Assembly: GCA_019633425.1 (NCBI GenBank)
Contig: WSUB01000061.1
Location: forward strand, 155,558-219,557
From: Tulasnella sp. 424
Taxonomy: Eukaryota > Basidiomycota > Agaricomycetes > Cantharellales > Tulasnellaceae
Length of the DNA stretch: 64,000 bases
Reading direction: 5' to 3'
Shown: one piece after another, positions 45,886 through 59,118 of the stretch
Layout of the letters: each line of letters opens with the position of its first letter
How positions within the stretch are numbered: the stretch's first letter is position 1
Made by a program: the position numbers and the translations under genes
Notes under the pieces: generated by a model
Told to the model about the DNA's origin: nothing
The model's database searches: none
What the model saw: the letters and a program-made list of their open reading frames with translations, nothing else

Positions 45886-48800
45886 TTACTTCCGGGAAGC
45901 GATTGTTGTGGCTCGAGAAAGGTTGCTCTTTCTGAGATCTGCCTGGGCTTGAGCCTGTGCCATACGCATGCTCAAGATGTGAGGGCTGAGGGGCGGGGGA
46001 GACGGGAATGCGAGGGTTCCAACGGTCATCACCGACTTTGATGGTGGTGCGGCCAACGAAGGCAAGGCGGGTGCCGTCTCGCTGTTAATCGACCGGGCAA
46101 CACTCCTAATGGAAGCCATCGAAGACTTGGACTTCAAGGCAGAGGTAGTGTTGGTTGCCACGCTGCTGGTGGAAGTTGTCCTCGCGCGAGAGGCTGGAGC
46201 CGGAATGGCCGACGCCGAACCTGAGCTGTTAGTTCGTGCCCGAGGGACCGGAACGCCACTGGCTGAGGAAGTGGGAGACGAGACTGCCGCTGACTTTGCA
46301 AACGACGATGGCGGTGGCATGGCGTGGGACGCCGCCCGAGACCGGGGAGTCGCTTTTCCAGACAAGGTGGCTGTGGGGGTGGAAGCGGCAGAGGACGACG
46401 CGGTTCTCCTAACTTCAGGTCGGACGGGTTTCTCGGTCGTTGCAATTGAATCGTCAGTGCCAACAGCGTCGGAGTTAAAGGTTACAGTTGAATCACCGGC
46501 TGGTGAACCGCCAGGGGTGATGGGAGAAAACGAAGACGACGCCGTCGACAATGAAGTGGACGACGATGCTGGTGACCGTGAGGCGGGAGACGGGATCGGG
46601 GGCATGGGGGGTTGCAAAATGCTTCCGATTGATGAGATGGACGACTGCTGACTTTGGGTAGTAGACTTTGAAAACCGAGATGAATAGGAGGATGGTGGGC
46701 CACCGTAGCCTGGAATGGACATGCTGGCCTGACGAGTGGCAAGTGGAGGCCTTGTTGCGGGTTGATGGATCTGGGCCATGCTTTGACTTCCACGCAGGTT
46801 GGTAGTGCGAAGCTTACTTAGTTGGCTTGAGCCATGACCGCTCACGGTGCTGCCGGTGTGTGTGCTGCCAGAGCCCTTGCTGCTGCTTCGACGACTTGGG
46901 CCGCTGCTTGCGGTTGTTTGACTGACGTTTGATTCGCGACGGGAGCTGGAGGCAGACGAGGCAAGGGTGGAAAAAGAACCTGAAGAGGTCTTTTTGTTGA
47001 GGATGATCTGGGAGATGTGTCGACGAAGAGGGGAAGGCGCGCCTTCATCCTCGCTGTGGGGTTGGGGTTAGTAGGATGTTGGGAAGAAGATGGGTGTCGA
47101 GGACACTGTACCTATCGCTCCATCCCAGTCCGGTTGTCAGGCCCAATCCCAAGCCGAGAGTCTTGCCATCTCGATGACGAACGAGACGATCCTTGGAAAT
47201 GACCTTTCCGCCAACTCCACGGGCAAGTTCAGCGACTTTCTCCTGCTTTGATTTGGCTGGAATAATAGGGTGGTTAGTCAATGTTGGCAAGGAGTGGGGC
47301 CGCACTTACCCTTTTGTTCGGCGTCATTGCCGCTTGTAGAGGCGAGGAGAGCACTCCTGGAGGAGAGAACGCCGGCGCGGACAAGGATATCCCTAGACGG
47401 ACAAAGCGGGTTAAAAACGGTCGAGCATCAACGTTGGGGGAACTTACGGAAGAGGTGTGTGGAGATCAAGGGAGCTATCGCTGTGATACTCGTCCTCCTG
47501 CAAGGCTTCGACGCACGACTCCAAGGACGTCCGGATCAAACCGCCGGTCTTTGGTGACCACTCCATCGCTCTCGCCTCGGCATGCGAGAAATAGTTTATT
47601 CCTGCATCATCGTCGACATCCTCTTCTTCGGTCTCCTCGGCATATACGTCTGATGGTAAGGAAAAGTTACGGGACGGGTTCCGTAGCGAGTTGATGGAGG
47701 ACATGGTCGAGAGACGTCGGTTTGCGACTTCTGGAGGGGTTCTCTTGACGGGACGACTGGAGGCGGAGGAAAGAGAGGACTCTGTGGTGGTGATCGAGTC
47801 GCGTGGACGCGAGCGAGAACGAGAGCGTTCCGCGGTCTTGTTGGCGAGGATGGACTCGAGGTCAGGCGAAATGGGAGGGGCGGTAGCAAAGGTTGAAGCA
47901 AGGGGAGTCGGAGGGCCGTCTTTGGGAGGCAGCGGCGGAGGGATGGAGTCGTGTTTTGAGGGGACAGGAGGAGCTGCGTCTGAAAATCTCTTGGAGGGAA
48001 CGGGAGGAGGGGGACGATTGTGGCAGTCTCCTCCAAAGGTCATGCTCGATGGACTTCTAAACCTCGTGGTATCTGCTCCTGGAGTTCTCGCGCCGACTGT
48101 AGAGGCGTCAAACTCTGTCTGACTTGGTGACGCAGAACCATCGGTGGAAGGACGAAGGATTATCCCCGGTCTGGCTGTAGCAGCGGAAGAGACCGAGTTG
48201 ATGCTTTCAGCGGTATCCGGACGGAGCAACAACTTCGGTGGTTTGGATCCCTTTGTCTTTAATGAAGGCGGGAACTGGGCGCTGGGAGGTGGTGGAGTTT
48301 CGGATTCGAGAGGTTTTGGTGGCAACGAAAGACCCAGCAGAGCCGCTCTCCGTGCCTCGAGGTTCGCACGCTTGTCCGCAAGATCTTGGGATTTCTGCAG
48401 CAAGTCCTGGGAAGCCGGTGGACCAGTCGATCGGATCGAGCGAGATAAGGCGGACCGGAGAGTGGGGGAGAGAATAGGTTGTTCTGTAGGTGAAGACGGT
48501 GGAGGGGGACTGGACGCGGTGATTGTGAGGTGATGCTGATGTTGGCTGGTGGAAGCAATGGAGCTCCTGTTGGAGTGGTCATTGGCAGCCGGAGAAGACC
48601 GAGCGCTTCGACCCAAGGTTGAAGGTTGTTTATCTTGGAAGCGGTCAAACTCGAATGGATCAAAGGCGTCTATGCTTTCGCGCCTTGCGTCGACGACGGG
48701 TAGTTGAGGGAGCTGGAAGGAGCCCGAGAGTCGCTTTGAGAGATCATTGAGAGCCTTTGAGGTCTCTGAGAGCGACAAGAGGTCGGAGGCGATCGATGCG

Positions 48801-49618
48801 CGAGGAGACGCTGGGGCTGTGTGGGTCCTCTGAAACGAGGGTGGAGATACGCGGCGATCCTTTTTGCTGCGACGACGACCTGTGGTAGACGCCGAGGCTA
48901 CGCTGGCCCTTGAGCGGGGGCGAGAGGAGGACCCGCTTGGCATGGCAGAATAGGCTGCGAGGATGGAGGTGACATGGGACGCGGATGAAAAGGTATCGCT
49001 CGGCGGTCTGCTGGTGGTCCCGGTAGCTGGATGGCCCAATTCGCTGTCTGTGACCCTCATACCTCCGATTGTAGGCTTGAACTGGTTGTTGTGCCAGTGA
49101 TCCAATGTCTGGTGGGTGTTTGGACCCATTAAAGCGTCGAGTAAGAACGCGTCTGAGACGGTCCGATCGGAAAGCGAGCCAGTCTCTGGGTCAAACCAAC
49201 CCGGTTTTACATCGAATGGCATTTGTTTCTGAGGAGACGGAGCCCAACTGACTCGTGCAGAGGAGGAAGAGGTGGTTGTTGATCGACCGACGAGATTGAG
49301 AATTGGTGGACCGGATGTCTCCATGTCGACGGTAAGGGGAGACGAGGCTGAAGGAAGCGCAGGGAGTGGGGAACGGGGCGGTGGTGTCGGTGCTGGGTTT
49401 TCAGGATGCGATGGAGGGTGGTTGCGTGAACGGAAGGCTGTTGGAGGGGGAGGGGGAGGTCTTGATGGGGGTGGAGGGGGAACGGAAGCGGAATGAGATT
49501 TTGAAGTGGACTGTATTTGGGTATCATCGTTCATGGTGGATATTGGAGTCGTCGTCGTCGTCGGTGTCTGCACGTCGTCTGGGTTGCTGGATGAGGGTAT
49601 TGGCGATGATGAGGACAT
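45886..49618 (-). CDS. large disordered Ser/Pro-rich protein, about 1,188 aa, function unknown
   Basis: Four exons (49618..47448, 47392..47310, 47256..47112, 47053..45886), all phase-consistent. No recognised domain. Residues ~40-80 carry proline tracts (VPPPPPSRPPPPPP). Around residue 560 three PxxPxK units occur (PPPVPSKRFS, PPVPSKHDS, PPLPPKDG), classic SH3-domain ligands. An ordered-looking piece near residues 90-150 reads PFDVKPGWFDPETGSLSDRT and LDHWHNNQFKPTIGGMRVTD. The most conserved-looking block spans the small exons: DDAGINYFSHAEARAMEWSP, RDILVRAGVLSSRSALL, QEKVAELARGVGGKVISKDR and GLTTGLGWSDSEDE. The last ~380 residues are Ser/Thr/Ala-rich. The pattern suggests a cortical or cytoskeletal scaffold that binds SH3 proteins (inference). 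The start at 49618 is preferred to an upstream in-frame ATG that adds a His/Arg-rich stretch. Confidence 0.8.
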
Positions 49619-52600
49619 GACCGCCACAAGAAAAAGATGAAAAAAAAAGAGTCGGAGGGGAACGTGTCGATGGACAATGGGCAGTCGTCTCTGATGGCTT
49701 TTTCTGTGGTCGTATGCAGGTCGTTTCACCCTCCTCCGCCTACTACTACTACTTCTTCTTCTTCTTCGTCTATAATGCTTGGTAGTGGAGGGATGGACCG
49801 GCGGTGAGTCGAATGCTGGATGGCGTTTGTGAGTAGCAAGAGGGAACAGGTAGCAAAAGGGAGGGTCGTCGTCTTTTGGGCGAGTGATGGGTTTTTTGAG
49901 TGATTGCAGAGAGACACACTGAGCCAATCTCCTGGGTCACAAATAATTAGCTTCCCTGGATCAGAAGGACCCTTTCGGCAGCGCCCACTCTTCCCACGAT
50001 CAATCACCCTTCCCTTTCATCCCACTCACTACTCGACAACCCCTCGACGTCGTCATCAACCGCTCGACGTCGTGCGCTCGCTGTGACCACCTACAGGCTC
50101 TAGGTTGACGCTGTGCGTGGGTTTCGGAGCTGCGGCGGGTGCATAGGATATAAGCTGTGCCCAGATGCTAGCGCCGGAGTCCCTTCATCCACATTTCCTC
50201 TCGCTCCTACAATCTCCGGAACTCTCCATAAATGATGATATATTCATCTCACACAGTAAACAATCTCGAGCAAGTTGACAGAGAGATCTTGTGAGCGCAC
50301 TAGACCCACTGTAATTCCATTTGCGTTGTTCAAACGACACACTTTTCCTACTTGGGCCTCAAAGGCCAATCACCATAAGCGCTGATTAACAAACACCACC
50401 AAGCGACTCACCACCGCAGCCACAGAAATTCGCCGGTTCCGGTTCCGGTTTCGCTCCCGACGATTCCCTTCCGCATCGTGGGCAAGTACAAGAGAGGGGG
50501 ATGATAAACGATATAACGTTGAACACAACTCTAATCACTATTAGGAGTATGTTTTCTCCTTTTGTTCCCAGTTGGCTTGTCCCCCTATCGTCACCTATCG
50601 TCACGCACAGCACCTCGCTCGACCTGGCACCGACAATCTCCGCTTCCCCCCGAGAAACGCCACAAATGGACCACCCTACCACCGATCGACCACGAATGCC
50701 GCGGTTCGGAGGCTTTTCGCTTCATTGACGATCCCCCTTCGCGTGCGCCCCCGTCCTCTGGCTTTCTTTTCTCCGTCCCCCGACATGCTTCCATACCGAG
50801 TGCACGGTTTATCGTATGCGCTGCGGACTGCAATACGACGCTGCGTCTCGGCCCGAGATACATATCCATTGAGGAAAGGGCCGAGATTTGGGGTCTATAG
50901 CTTGGGATGGGATACCCCTGAGATTTCATTGGGCGGCGAAGAACCCAAAGTCCCCGTCGCCCTCCCTTAATGCTTCTGATTCGCTTCCCCAGATCTCCCT
51001 CGGGCACACAAGTCACGTGCTTCTCGTTTCAGAGTGACGATTGCTATCTCTTTTTTTTTTGCTCCATTTATCGTCTGCGAAGACAATACAGACGAGGGCG
51101 GACGTGCAAGTAAAAGGCATAACATAATGCGCCACAAAAGTTGGATTTCTTTTCAGCCCCCATTACCAAAGAGCTTTTTTGCCAACGCTCGAGAAAAGCC
51201 ACCTCCACACTGCATTCGCCAAACGCTTTTTTTCAATCGCCGACCACGTATGATCGTTTTCGGCCCATGGGACGGAGGGCAAACGGCGCTAGATGATGCA
51301 AGCACCGAGCCACCCACCCCTCGACACCCGCTGCCGGAGTTCCGGCCACCCTGATTCATACCCAACGCGTCTTTGCCCGCCCCGTTGCGAGGTGAGAGGT
51401 CCACTTGGCACCGCAGATTCCTGACTGACGGTTTTCAGTTCCCAAGCCACCACTTAAACTTACGCCACACTCGAAGAAAAAAGTGAATTTGGTGGAACCA
51501 TGTACGCACTATGAATTCTCATGGTGGAAAGCTGGGGTAACAACGGAATTCTAAACGCCGGAGTGAACCGATTCCTTCCCTACCTTTTTTTTTCTTGGGT
51601 CGTTTCGTTTTACTTACCCCTTGACAACCAGCTGACTTCCCTCCCCTTCGCATCTTACGTAGCGATCCTCACTTGCCTTTTACAGTGTTTGTTGATTTGT
51701 TTATCCACAGATACGCCCAAATCCACACGGGACGGAAAGAACGCACTCACAGAGAAATCGGTGCCGGGTTCTGCCGTTCGCGTTCATCCAACGCCAATCG
51801 GTCCACTCGCCTTGATTCGCCGTATCTCCGCGCTCAATTCATGTCATTCGCGTGGCTATTCACGAGCTGTCAAGATCATCGCAGCACACCAATTCATGTC
51901 ACTCGGGTGGGGACTCACGATCTGTCAAAATCATCGCTGCGCGTCATTCATTATAATCATGTCCTCCCCATATGGCAGATTGGTCCGGTCCGCTCGGCTT
52001 CAGCTTTCTGCCAAGCTCGGACTCCGGAGAATCCCACTTCCACGTCGCCCATCATCATCCTCTGATGTGTTGTATTTCTATGTATCGTCAGACAGCATGA
52101 GCCCTCTTGCAAATCGACTTCTCTGCAGCCTGGAATACAGTCGTCGGTGCTTCGATCCCCAGAGGCAGACCTGCCCTGCCTGTCTCATTGGAAACACAAC
52201 CTTGCATGTGCTCCCTTCGCGTCTCGAGCTTCTTCAAACACGCCGATCTCTCTTCCCACCATGGTCCTTTTTACACTCTCGAACAAACGTTTCACACTCC
52301 CAGTCCCAAGAAAACAGGTCTGCTCAACCCAATGTTAACACATGCATCAGCCCTTCCATCACTACAAGCATTTCCCAATACGTCTATGGTCTCCCGCGCC
52401 ACGGGTCCAAGCAACCTGCCTTTTGCAGATCGGCCTCATGTCTCACCCTGCAATTGCATAGCTGGATATTTGGCTGCCCAAGTTTTTTTTTTCCCCTTTT
52501 TTTCCAACACAAACTCGCAAATTTAGTTGAGACATCGACCGCCCCGTCATGCATTAGCCTCAACACCCGCGACTCTTCCCACTCGCAACAAAATCCTTGC

Positions 52601-53250
52601 GAGCGACCGCATTTCATCCTTAAAGCTCAGGCACGCGGTCCAATATTACTCTCGTCCCAATTGCTTCGTTCCTCTTCGGTACCAAGAAGGGTCCTCCGGC
52701 TCCCCATCGGTGCATTTCCCTTTTACAGTATGTCGAACTACGAGCTTTTCGACCCACGAGACTGCCCGGTGTAGTCTCCTTGCGTTCGACATAGCTTTCG
52801 CATCAACGTTCTTGTAAATGTCTTGCACTCAGGGCTCCTGGGGTGAATATCGACAAGCGCTGGATGATGGAGCGAGTAAGTACACGGAGCCGCCGGAGCC
52901 AGGTCCCGAAGCCTTGTTCGGCATCAGGTATGAGGTCCATTGCCCACGTAGCATGAGCCTATTTTTTTCAACGTACCCCATCCCAAGGTTTTTTACTGTA
53001 GATCTCTGTCAGCCATGAGGATTTCGGTCCGGTTCTCCGAGCTACATGAGCCCTAGATCTCTGAATTGTTGATATGCAGCTCGTGGGTCGTCTATTCAGT
53101 GCTCGTAATATGTAATGAAGGGTAATTCGTAACAAAGTCTATTCCAAGATAAGAGGCTACATGCAGCCGGCGTTAAAGACGAAGAAGAAAGGGTGACGGT
53201 GATTCAAAAAAAAAAAATAACACGTTTTCATTGGTACTCTTGTCAAACTC
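49619..53250. other. pyrimidine-rich region without a convincing gene, about 3.6 kb
   Basis: Plus-strand C/T richness produces many overlapping open frames, the longest 417 codons at 51521..52774. Their products share no domain and have Cys/His/Ser-rich compositions in more than one frame at once, typical of non-coding sequence. Short T-runs occur near 51050, 51590 and 52490. A minus-strand frame around 50386..50682 contains CPRCG and CGCGG, which could be a small zinc-ribbon protein, but no splice model supports it. The left end is the promoter and leader of the large disordered protein gene, with triplet runs (TACTACTACTAC and CTTCTTCTTCTT) near 49740. Confidence 0.45.
51836..51945 (+). repeat. 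tandem duplication, two 55-bp units
   Basis: Unit 1 is 51836..51890 and unit 2 is 51891..51945. Both begin AATTCATGTCA-TCG and share TCACGA-CTGTCAA-ATCATCGC-GC. They match at most positions. The frame differs between the units (55 is not a multiple of 3), which argues against their being protein repeats. Confidence 0.75.
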
Positions 53251-55010
53251 TTACAACCGCTCGCCGCGACCAATGGTGGTGACCTTGAAGCCAATCTTCC
53301 TTAACGACTCGGCATCAACGAGGAGACGACCGTCGAAGACGAAAGCGGGCTTGGACATCTTCTCGTAAACAGTGTCCCAATCGATTTGCTGGAATTCCTT
53401 CCACTCGGTGGCAATGACGACAGCCTCGGACGCTTCGCAGGCTTCGAGAGCGGTCTTGGAGATGGTGACGGATTTCTTGACTGCAAACAGCAATACAGTC
53501 CGTTAGCAAGCCTACGTTTAATCGTGACAAGCCCCACAGAACGCTTACTCTGTTCTAGAGGAGTCGTGGGTAAAGCCTCCTGCAGGTCAAGCCAGATTTG
53601 GCTTTCCTCAACCTTGGGATCATAGATGGTAACGCGAGCTCTCTCCGAAAGGAAGTCGCGGATAAGAGTGATGGCGGCCGATTCACGAGTGTCACCGGTG
53701 TCGGCCTTGAACGCGAACCCGAGGACAGCGATACGCTGTGTACAAAAGAAGTGGCTTTAGATTCCCACAGTATTACTCGGGCCAAACGCCTCTTCGTACC
53801 TTGCCTGTGATAGTGTTGAAGAGGGTATCGACAACGCGCTTGGAGAAACGACGCTTCTGATATTCGTTCATCTCGACTACTTGCCTCCAGTAAGCTGCAA
53901 CTTCGGGAAGATGCAAGCTCTCGGAAAGGTAGACGAGGTTAAGAATGTCCTTTTGGAAGCAGCTTCCACCAAAGCCGACCGAGGCGCGCAAGAATTTGGG
54001 ACCAACACGAGAGTCCTTGCCAACGGCGTGGGCAACTTCGTCAATGTTGGCACCGGTAGCTTCACAGATCGCCGAGAGGGCGTTGACAGAAGAGATACGC
54101 TGGGCAAGCATGGCGTTGGCTGCCAACTTGGAAAGTTCCGACGACCAAAGGCCAACCGTCAAGATGCGCTCGGTACTAAATCAGAACCAGTGGGTTAGAT
54201 CATATCCATGTCTTTCTGAGAAGAAAAGATCATCACTCACGGAACCCAGTTGGCGTAGACACCGGCAAGAGCTGCACAGGCATCCTTGCCCTCCTGCGAT
54301 TGAAGGGACCCAATGAGAACACGGTCGGGGGCGAACAGATCCGCAATGGCGGTGCCCTCTGCCAAGAACTCGGGGTTGGAAAGAATGTCGAAGCGAGTGC
54401 CGGGCTTGGAATTGGCCTCTAGGATGGTGCGCATGGACTCGGCAGTTCGACAGGGCACGGTGGACTTTTCAACGACGATCTTGTTGGACGTCGCGATATG
54501 AGCGATGCGACGCGTGGCAAGTTCAACGTAGCTGCAGGGGTTTAACACACCGGGAGTCAGTTTCGCGTTGTTAACCAAGGGATGAGCGCCTTAGGGCGAT
54601 GGGCAAGAGCAACGACTCACTTGAGATCAGCAGCGAAGCCAGCACCGACACCACTCTTCTTGGTCGGTGTGTTGACAGATACAAAGATAAGGTCTGCCTC
54701 TAGGATACCCTTATCGACATCGGTGGAGAAGAAGAGATTGCGGCCACGAGCCTCTTTGACGACCTCGAGGAGGCCAGGCTCATAGATAGGAAGGTTGTAA
54801 TCGGGGGAGTTCCAGGCGTCAACACGAGCCTGATTAAGGTCAACGATGGTGACCTGGATATGAGGACACTTGAGGGCAATGACAGCGCAAGTTGGGCCGC
54901 CGACGTAGCCTGCATAAACGCGCTTCGGTGAGTTGGGCGAAGCTTATGAGACGCGACGCGTACTGACCTGCACCAATGCAGCAGATCTTCTTGACTTCGA
55001 TGGGAGCCAT
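53251..55010 (-). CDS. UGD1: UDP-glucose 6-dehydrogenase
   Basis: Oxidises UDP-glucose to UDP-glucuronate with two NAD+, supplying glucuronate and xylose for wall and capsule-type polymers. Several exons read from ATG at 55010: [20 protein letters not shown] (NAD-binding GxGxxG), [62 protein letters not shown] and [16 protein letters not shown] with PDRVLIG. The catalytic region is [20 protein letters not shown], containing the active-site Cys. The C-terminal domain has [31 protein letters not shown] and [11 protein letters not shown], ending GRGERL. All hallmark residues are present and the exon joins are in frame. The UGDH start codon lies about 1.15 kb from the divergent oxidoreductase gene. 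Confidence 0.96.
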
Positions 55011-56163
55011 ATGAGAAGTGATGAGAGGGGATGAAAAGGATGAAGTAGATGAGGGAGAATGAGAGGTTGGTTGAGTTCTGAGAGGTCGAGGGTTAGAGGG
55101 GACTTTATATCTTCCAGATCGAGAGGCTTTTCGGTTTGGACCAAGATCACCGATAAGTCCGTCGACACCGCTACCGGCCATCCCAGACGCTGCCCACTAC
55201 GGCATCCTCGATCGCGGACCCATTAGAACTTTGCTTCGCCAATGATAATCGTCCAAAGAGGCTTGGGGCAAACGGACGCGTCCTCCGACGCCGCCACAGG
55301 ATCGTTCGAGAAACAAACCCTTGGGTGAGGAATTCCACATTTGGTAAATAGGTAAGCGCAAAGGAGACCGAAATGTCCGCGTCTCTCGTTATGTGGGCGT
55401 TAATCACAGCTCTCTCTTGGCAGTACGAATGATATTCAACGTTTATTCTCGGACCCAGCGCTCACGACCGACGCGTTCTGGCGCCGGGAACGCAGCGGGA
55501 AGCCCGGGAAGCGTTCAACTCGATTTCCTGATATCTACATTAGATGCTTGATAGAAGCACTGGATTCAAGCGCCGGCGTCACCGAAGACCACCTTGCGGC
55601 GTTCAGCCTCCCTTGCCGCTCGTTCAAGAGGCTTAGTCCGTTGGCATCAAGACGCCCACAACGTGCTAAGAGCATGGCCCACCCGGTTTCTGCCTACGAT
55701 AACCACCAACGTTTACGGGTCCAGGACTGAATCGTGCTTCATGGTTGTGGAATTCCGGAAAGTTTGTACTTATCGCCTCCCCCACGAGGATGCGGGACTC
55801 GGAATCTTTTCATTGAATCCTATTCCCCAGAACGTACGGAACCATATATAGAATTTATCTTCCGTCTTTCCCCCAACCTTCATTGGAAATCGCCTCATTC
55901 AATGCAGGCAGTGGCCAAAGATAACGCTCGCCATCCTAGCCACCCCATTTTGGTTGAGTAATTAATTGTCGACATGCTCGCCATTCGATAGCTCTGCGTT
56001 GTTAGAATGGCCCGCCGGCCCACGAAAGTACAAAACGGTTCGACTTGCCGAGAGGCATCGTCGCCGGGAGTCGCCGGGCCGGTCGGGATTTGTCATTTCC
56101 AGATACTGCGTCATACCACACTCATCTATCTGCATTCCTGCCAACGACCGAGGCAACCAAGCA
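55011..56163. other. divergent promoter region between UGD1 and the oxidoreductase gene
   Basis: About 1.15 kb. Contains a TATA-like CCATATATAG near 55840 but nothing that can be called a gene. Short open frames on both strands lack splice partners. Confidence 0.45.
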
Positions 56164-57773
56164 ATGTCCTCCCCAAAGCCCACCAAAATTTCCGTGCTCG
56201 GGTAACTACGATATCGAGAGTCTACTGTCTCAAACTAACCTTGCATTTGGCGATTCGATCCACTAGCATGGGGATGAGCGCAACAGTCTTCCACATCCCA
56301 TTTGTATGCAATCCCAGTCTCGCCGCTGGAAACACCACTCGCTGATACCATTTCACGTAAATAGATTAAAACTCTTCCGAACTTGTTCGAGCTGCACTCT
56401 ATCCTAGAAAGGTCGGCAACGGCTACAAAGTCGGAGGCCAGATCCCGATATGGCAACCACATCAAAGTGGTCACCACCATCGAAGAGGTTCTGAACGACC
56501 CCGACGTCCAGGCTGTAGTTGTGGGAACGCCGAACTCGACGCACTACGGCTTCGCCAAGGCGAGATGAATCTCGGTCTCTGCGGAGGTATATCATGGTTG
56601 ACCGATTTCCAACAGTCGATTCTACAAGCTGGGAAGCACGTCATTATTGAGAAACCGTTGACTCCTAGCGTAGCTGAAGCCGACGAACTCGTCCAAATTG
56701 CCAAGTCTCATTCTCCTCCTCTCATCATCGCTACCTACCAGAACCGCAGGTTTGACAGCGACTTTCTTACGCTAGCCAAGCTTATTTACACCGGCGCCCT
56801 GGGAGATATTTCGTCCTTTGAGACGAGATACGACCGTTGGCGGCCCCAGCTCAAAGGTGGCGGCACATGGAAAGAGCAAGCGGGGAAAGGACAAGGCGTG
56901 GTATACGACCTTGGTTCTCACCTAGTAGGTGCTCGCTCTTGCCGCCGCAACTCTGCCCGATACTGATTGATAGTGGAAACCAGGTCGACCAAATTCTCGT
57001 CTTGTTTGGCCTACCAGACCGAATTTTTGGCTACATCTACAACTCTCGCAAGCTGGGCCCTGACGATTTCGATGACGCTTTCTTCAGTACTTTCTTTTAC
57101 GACAATGTCCCAGGTTCGAATGTCCCTCTCGTGGTCCATTTGCACGGCAGCCCCCTGAGCGCCGTCGAACCCCAGCTTCGATACTCAGTATGTAGCACAA
57201 AGTGCTAAAATGGAGCTTGAAGATCTGAGCAACCTGCATACTTGACAGGTTAAAGGAACGAAGGGGTCATTTGTCAAATACGGGATTGACCCACAGGAGG
57301 ATCAGCTCAAACTCGATCCGCCGATGTCGACAAGCGACCCCGCTTTTGGCGTGGGTGAGTCTATCCAACGTTTTCAATAACTTCGCTCGAGTTTGTCACC
57401 CTTACTTGCCTTCCAGAGGCGGAGCCGCAAGCTGGCATTCTCACGATAGCTCAGTCGGACGGCACCATGAAATCTGAGCGGGTCATCTCGGAGCACGGGC
57501 GATAGTAAGTGTGTTTCCGGAAGATTTGGCTGACCGTAACTCTCTAATCATGCACGTCAACAAGCCTGTCTTGGTATGAAAATGTTGGTGAAGCCCTCCA
57601 AGAGAGAGACCCTTCTAAACTCTATGTAAAAGTAAGCAATGTAACTAAACGTGTGAGATGTGAAGCTAATATGTATGAACCAGCCCGAGCAAGCCAGAGA
57701 AGTGATTCACATGGTTGAATTGATGTACGAGAGCTCCCGAAGCGGGAAAGTCCTCCAAGTCCCAAAGGCCTAA
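56164..57773 (+). CDS. Gfo/Idh/MocA-family NAD(P)-dependent oxidoreductase
   Basis: Sugar or inositol-type dehydrogenase family; the substrate cannot be told. About eight exons. The start MSSPKPTKISVLG runs through the first intron into GMGMSATVFHIPFIKTLP, the Rossmann glycine-rich turn, and FELHSILERSATATKSEAR. Further on come VVTTIEEVLNDPDVQAVVVG, TPNSTHYGFAKA and AGKHVIIEKPLTPSVAEADE, the EKP motif of the family, then IATYQNRRFDSDFLTLAKLI, GDISSFETRYDRWRP and GVVYDLGSHLVDQI. The C-terminal domain includes VHLHGSPLSAVEPQLRYSVK, GTKGSFVKYGIDPQEDQL and the end SGKVLQVPKA. It matches the single-domain cytosolic members of fungi. Exon 1 is only 38 nt. Confidence 0.92.
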
Positions 57774-59118
57774 CGTCACGGAGGGCTGCGAAATTCTCGA
57801 TGTTAGTGCCAGAGTTGCGGTCTACAAGTTGAAAATGAATAAATGCAGTCGATGTTACCATTGTTACAAGCGTGTTCAGGTATCACTGTAAGCCCTACAC
57901 CGGACACGAGTGAAAATTACCTCGCAGCATCTCAACCACCACGGGAAAAAATGTGTACTTCCTCGCCGCGCTCGGCTTTGTTTCAACTTCTAGGATACAA
58001 TCTCTTGACATCCCAAAAGTCGTCCATAAGAATCATGCATAAATCGTCATTCCATACTCATAATTGCATGTATATTGCATTGATAGGTCGAGGTATGAGA
58101 ATTCCGCACTACGGATTCTAGAAACCCTCGTACATTGGACTTAGGTACCGCGCAATCTTGCAGCACTCCCATCACTGGCCTTAGCTGACTAGATTCAAGG
58201 GTGATGAAACCGTATTGGACGAGGATGCGACACGGGCGGCAACCGTCCCGCTATCTGGGGAGAGGGCATTCGAAAGCGTTGGGACAAGAGTGGCGATTTA
58301 GTTCAAAAACCACCTCACCATTCAGTTTCCCCGAATTCCACCGCTACTAATGGGGATATGTACATCAACTTGAGTGCCTTTGTATCACTGATGGTGTGTC
58401 CTACTTTTCTGAATTTGCGAAAATACGATCGTGATTCTCCCCTAGAAAGCTCGTCAACGTACTATAAGAGAAGATGTATAAGGAATGCAAGGTTGAATCG
58501 GAAGAAGGAGCATGATAGACCTTGCCCTTCTCCTCCCGCGGCCAAATTCGAAACTCAGGTTGTTTTAGGAAGCAATCCTCGTTAGGGTCGAGCTCTTCTG
58601 CATCATAAGGAGGCCTAAGATCTGAAAGGGGTTCCCGCTCCCTCGATACAGAGCAGGGCATTGTTGGGACTGGCAACGATTGCGGCTCGGGGTGGTTGTG
58701 AGGCGGGGCGGTGGATATCAAGCGCGTGACTTGAATTTGGGAGGCTACAGCATTTTGACGGAATTCGTAAGAGACTAAATTCTGGCAGAATTTTGGAAGG
58801 TGAGACCGAGAGTCATACACTTTTCTCGTCTGCCGTTGAACGTTTTCACTGGTAAGTCTCAAGCCGGCTAATGACGATCGAAAAGATTCCGCCGAGGTCA
58901 GTATTCTGCCTCTGGATGTCGACCGGAGAGACGCGTTAAGGTGCAGGTCTCCGGCAAAACCCGGGCGCCGTCTTAACGCCCTGAAGGCAGCTTCTCCCTC
59001 TTCCTCGAGAGTATGATCTACCAGAGGGAAACATGCCTGAACTCACCAAATAAAGTGGGAAGGCAGTCGGCGACTCTGCCAGAGTCCGGCGACGATTTGG
59101 TGGCACCCTCTCTCGTCA
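57774..59118. other. degenerate intergenic region
   Basis: About 1.35 kb. A 153-codon open frame on the minus strand (58862..58401) contains a polar, protein-like stretch (LRPPYDAEELDPNEDCFLKQ) but has no recognisable family or clean splice partners. It may be a gene remnant, in keeping with the broken genes immediately to the right. Confidence 0.4.

Noticed and set aside
51521..52774. 417-codon open frame on the plus strand
   Set aside because: Composition is atypical (Cys, His, Ser, Leu mixed with no domain), two other frames are open over the same stretch, and a 55-bp tandem duplication inside it shifts frame. Likely a by-product of pyrimidine bias.
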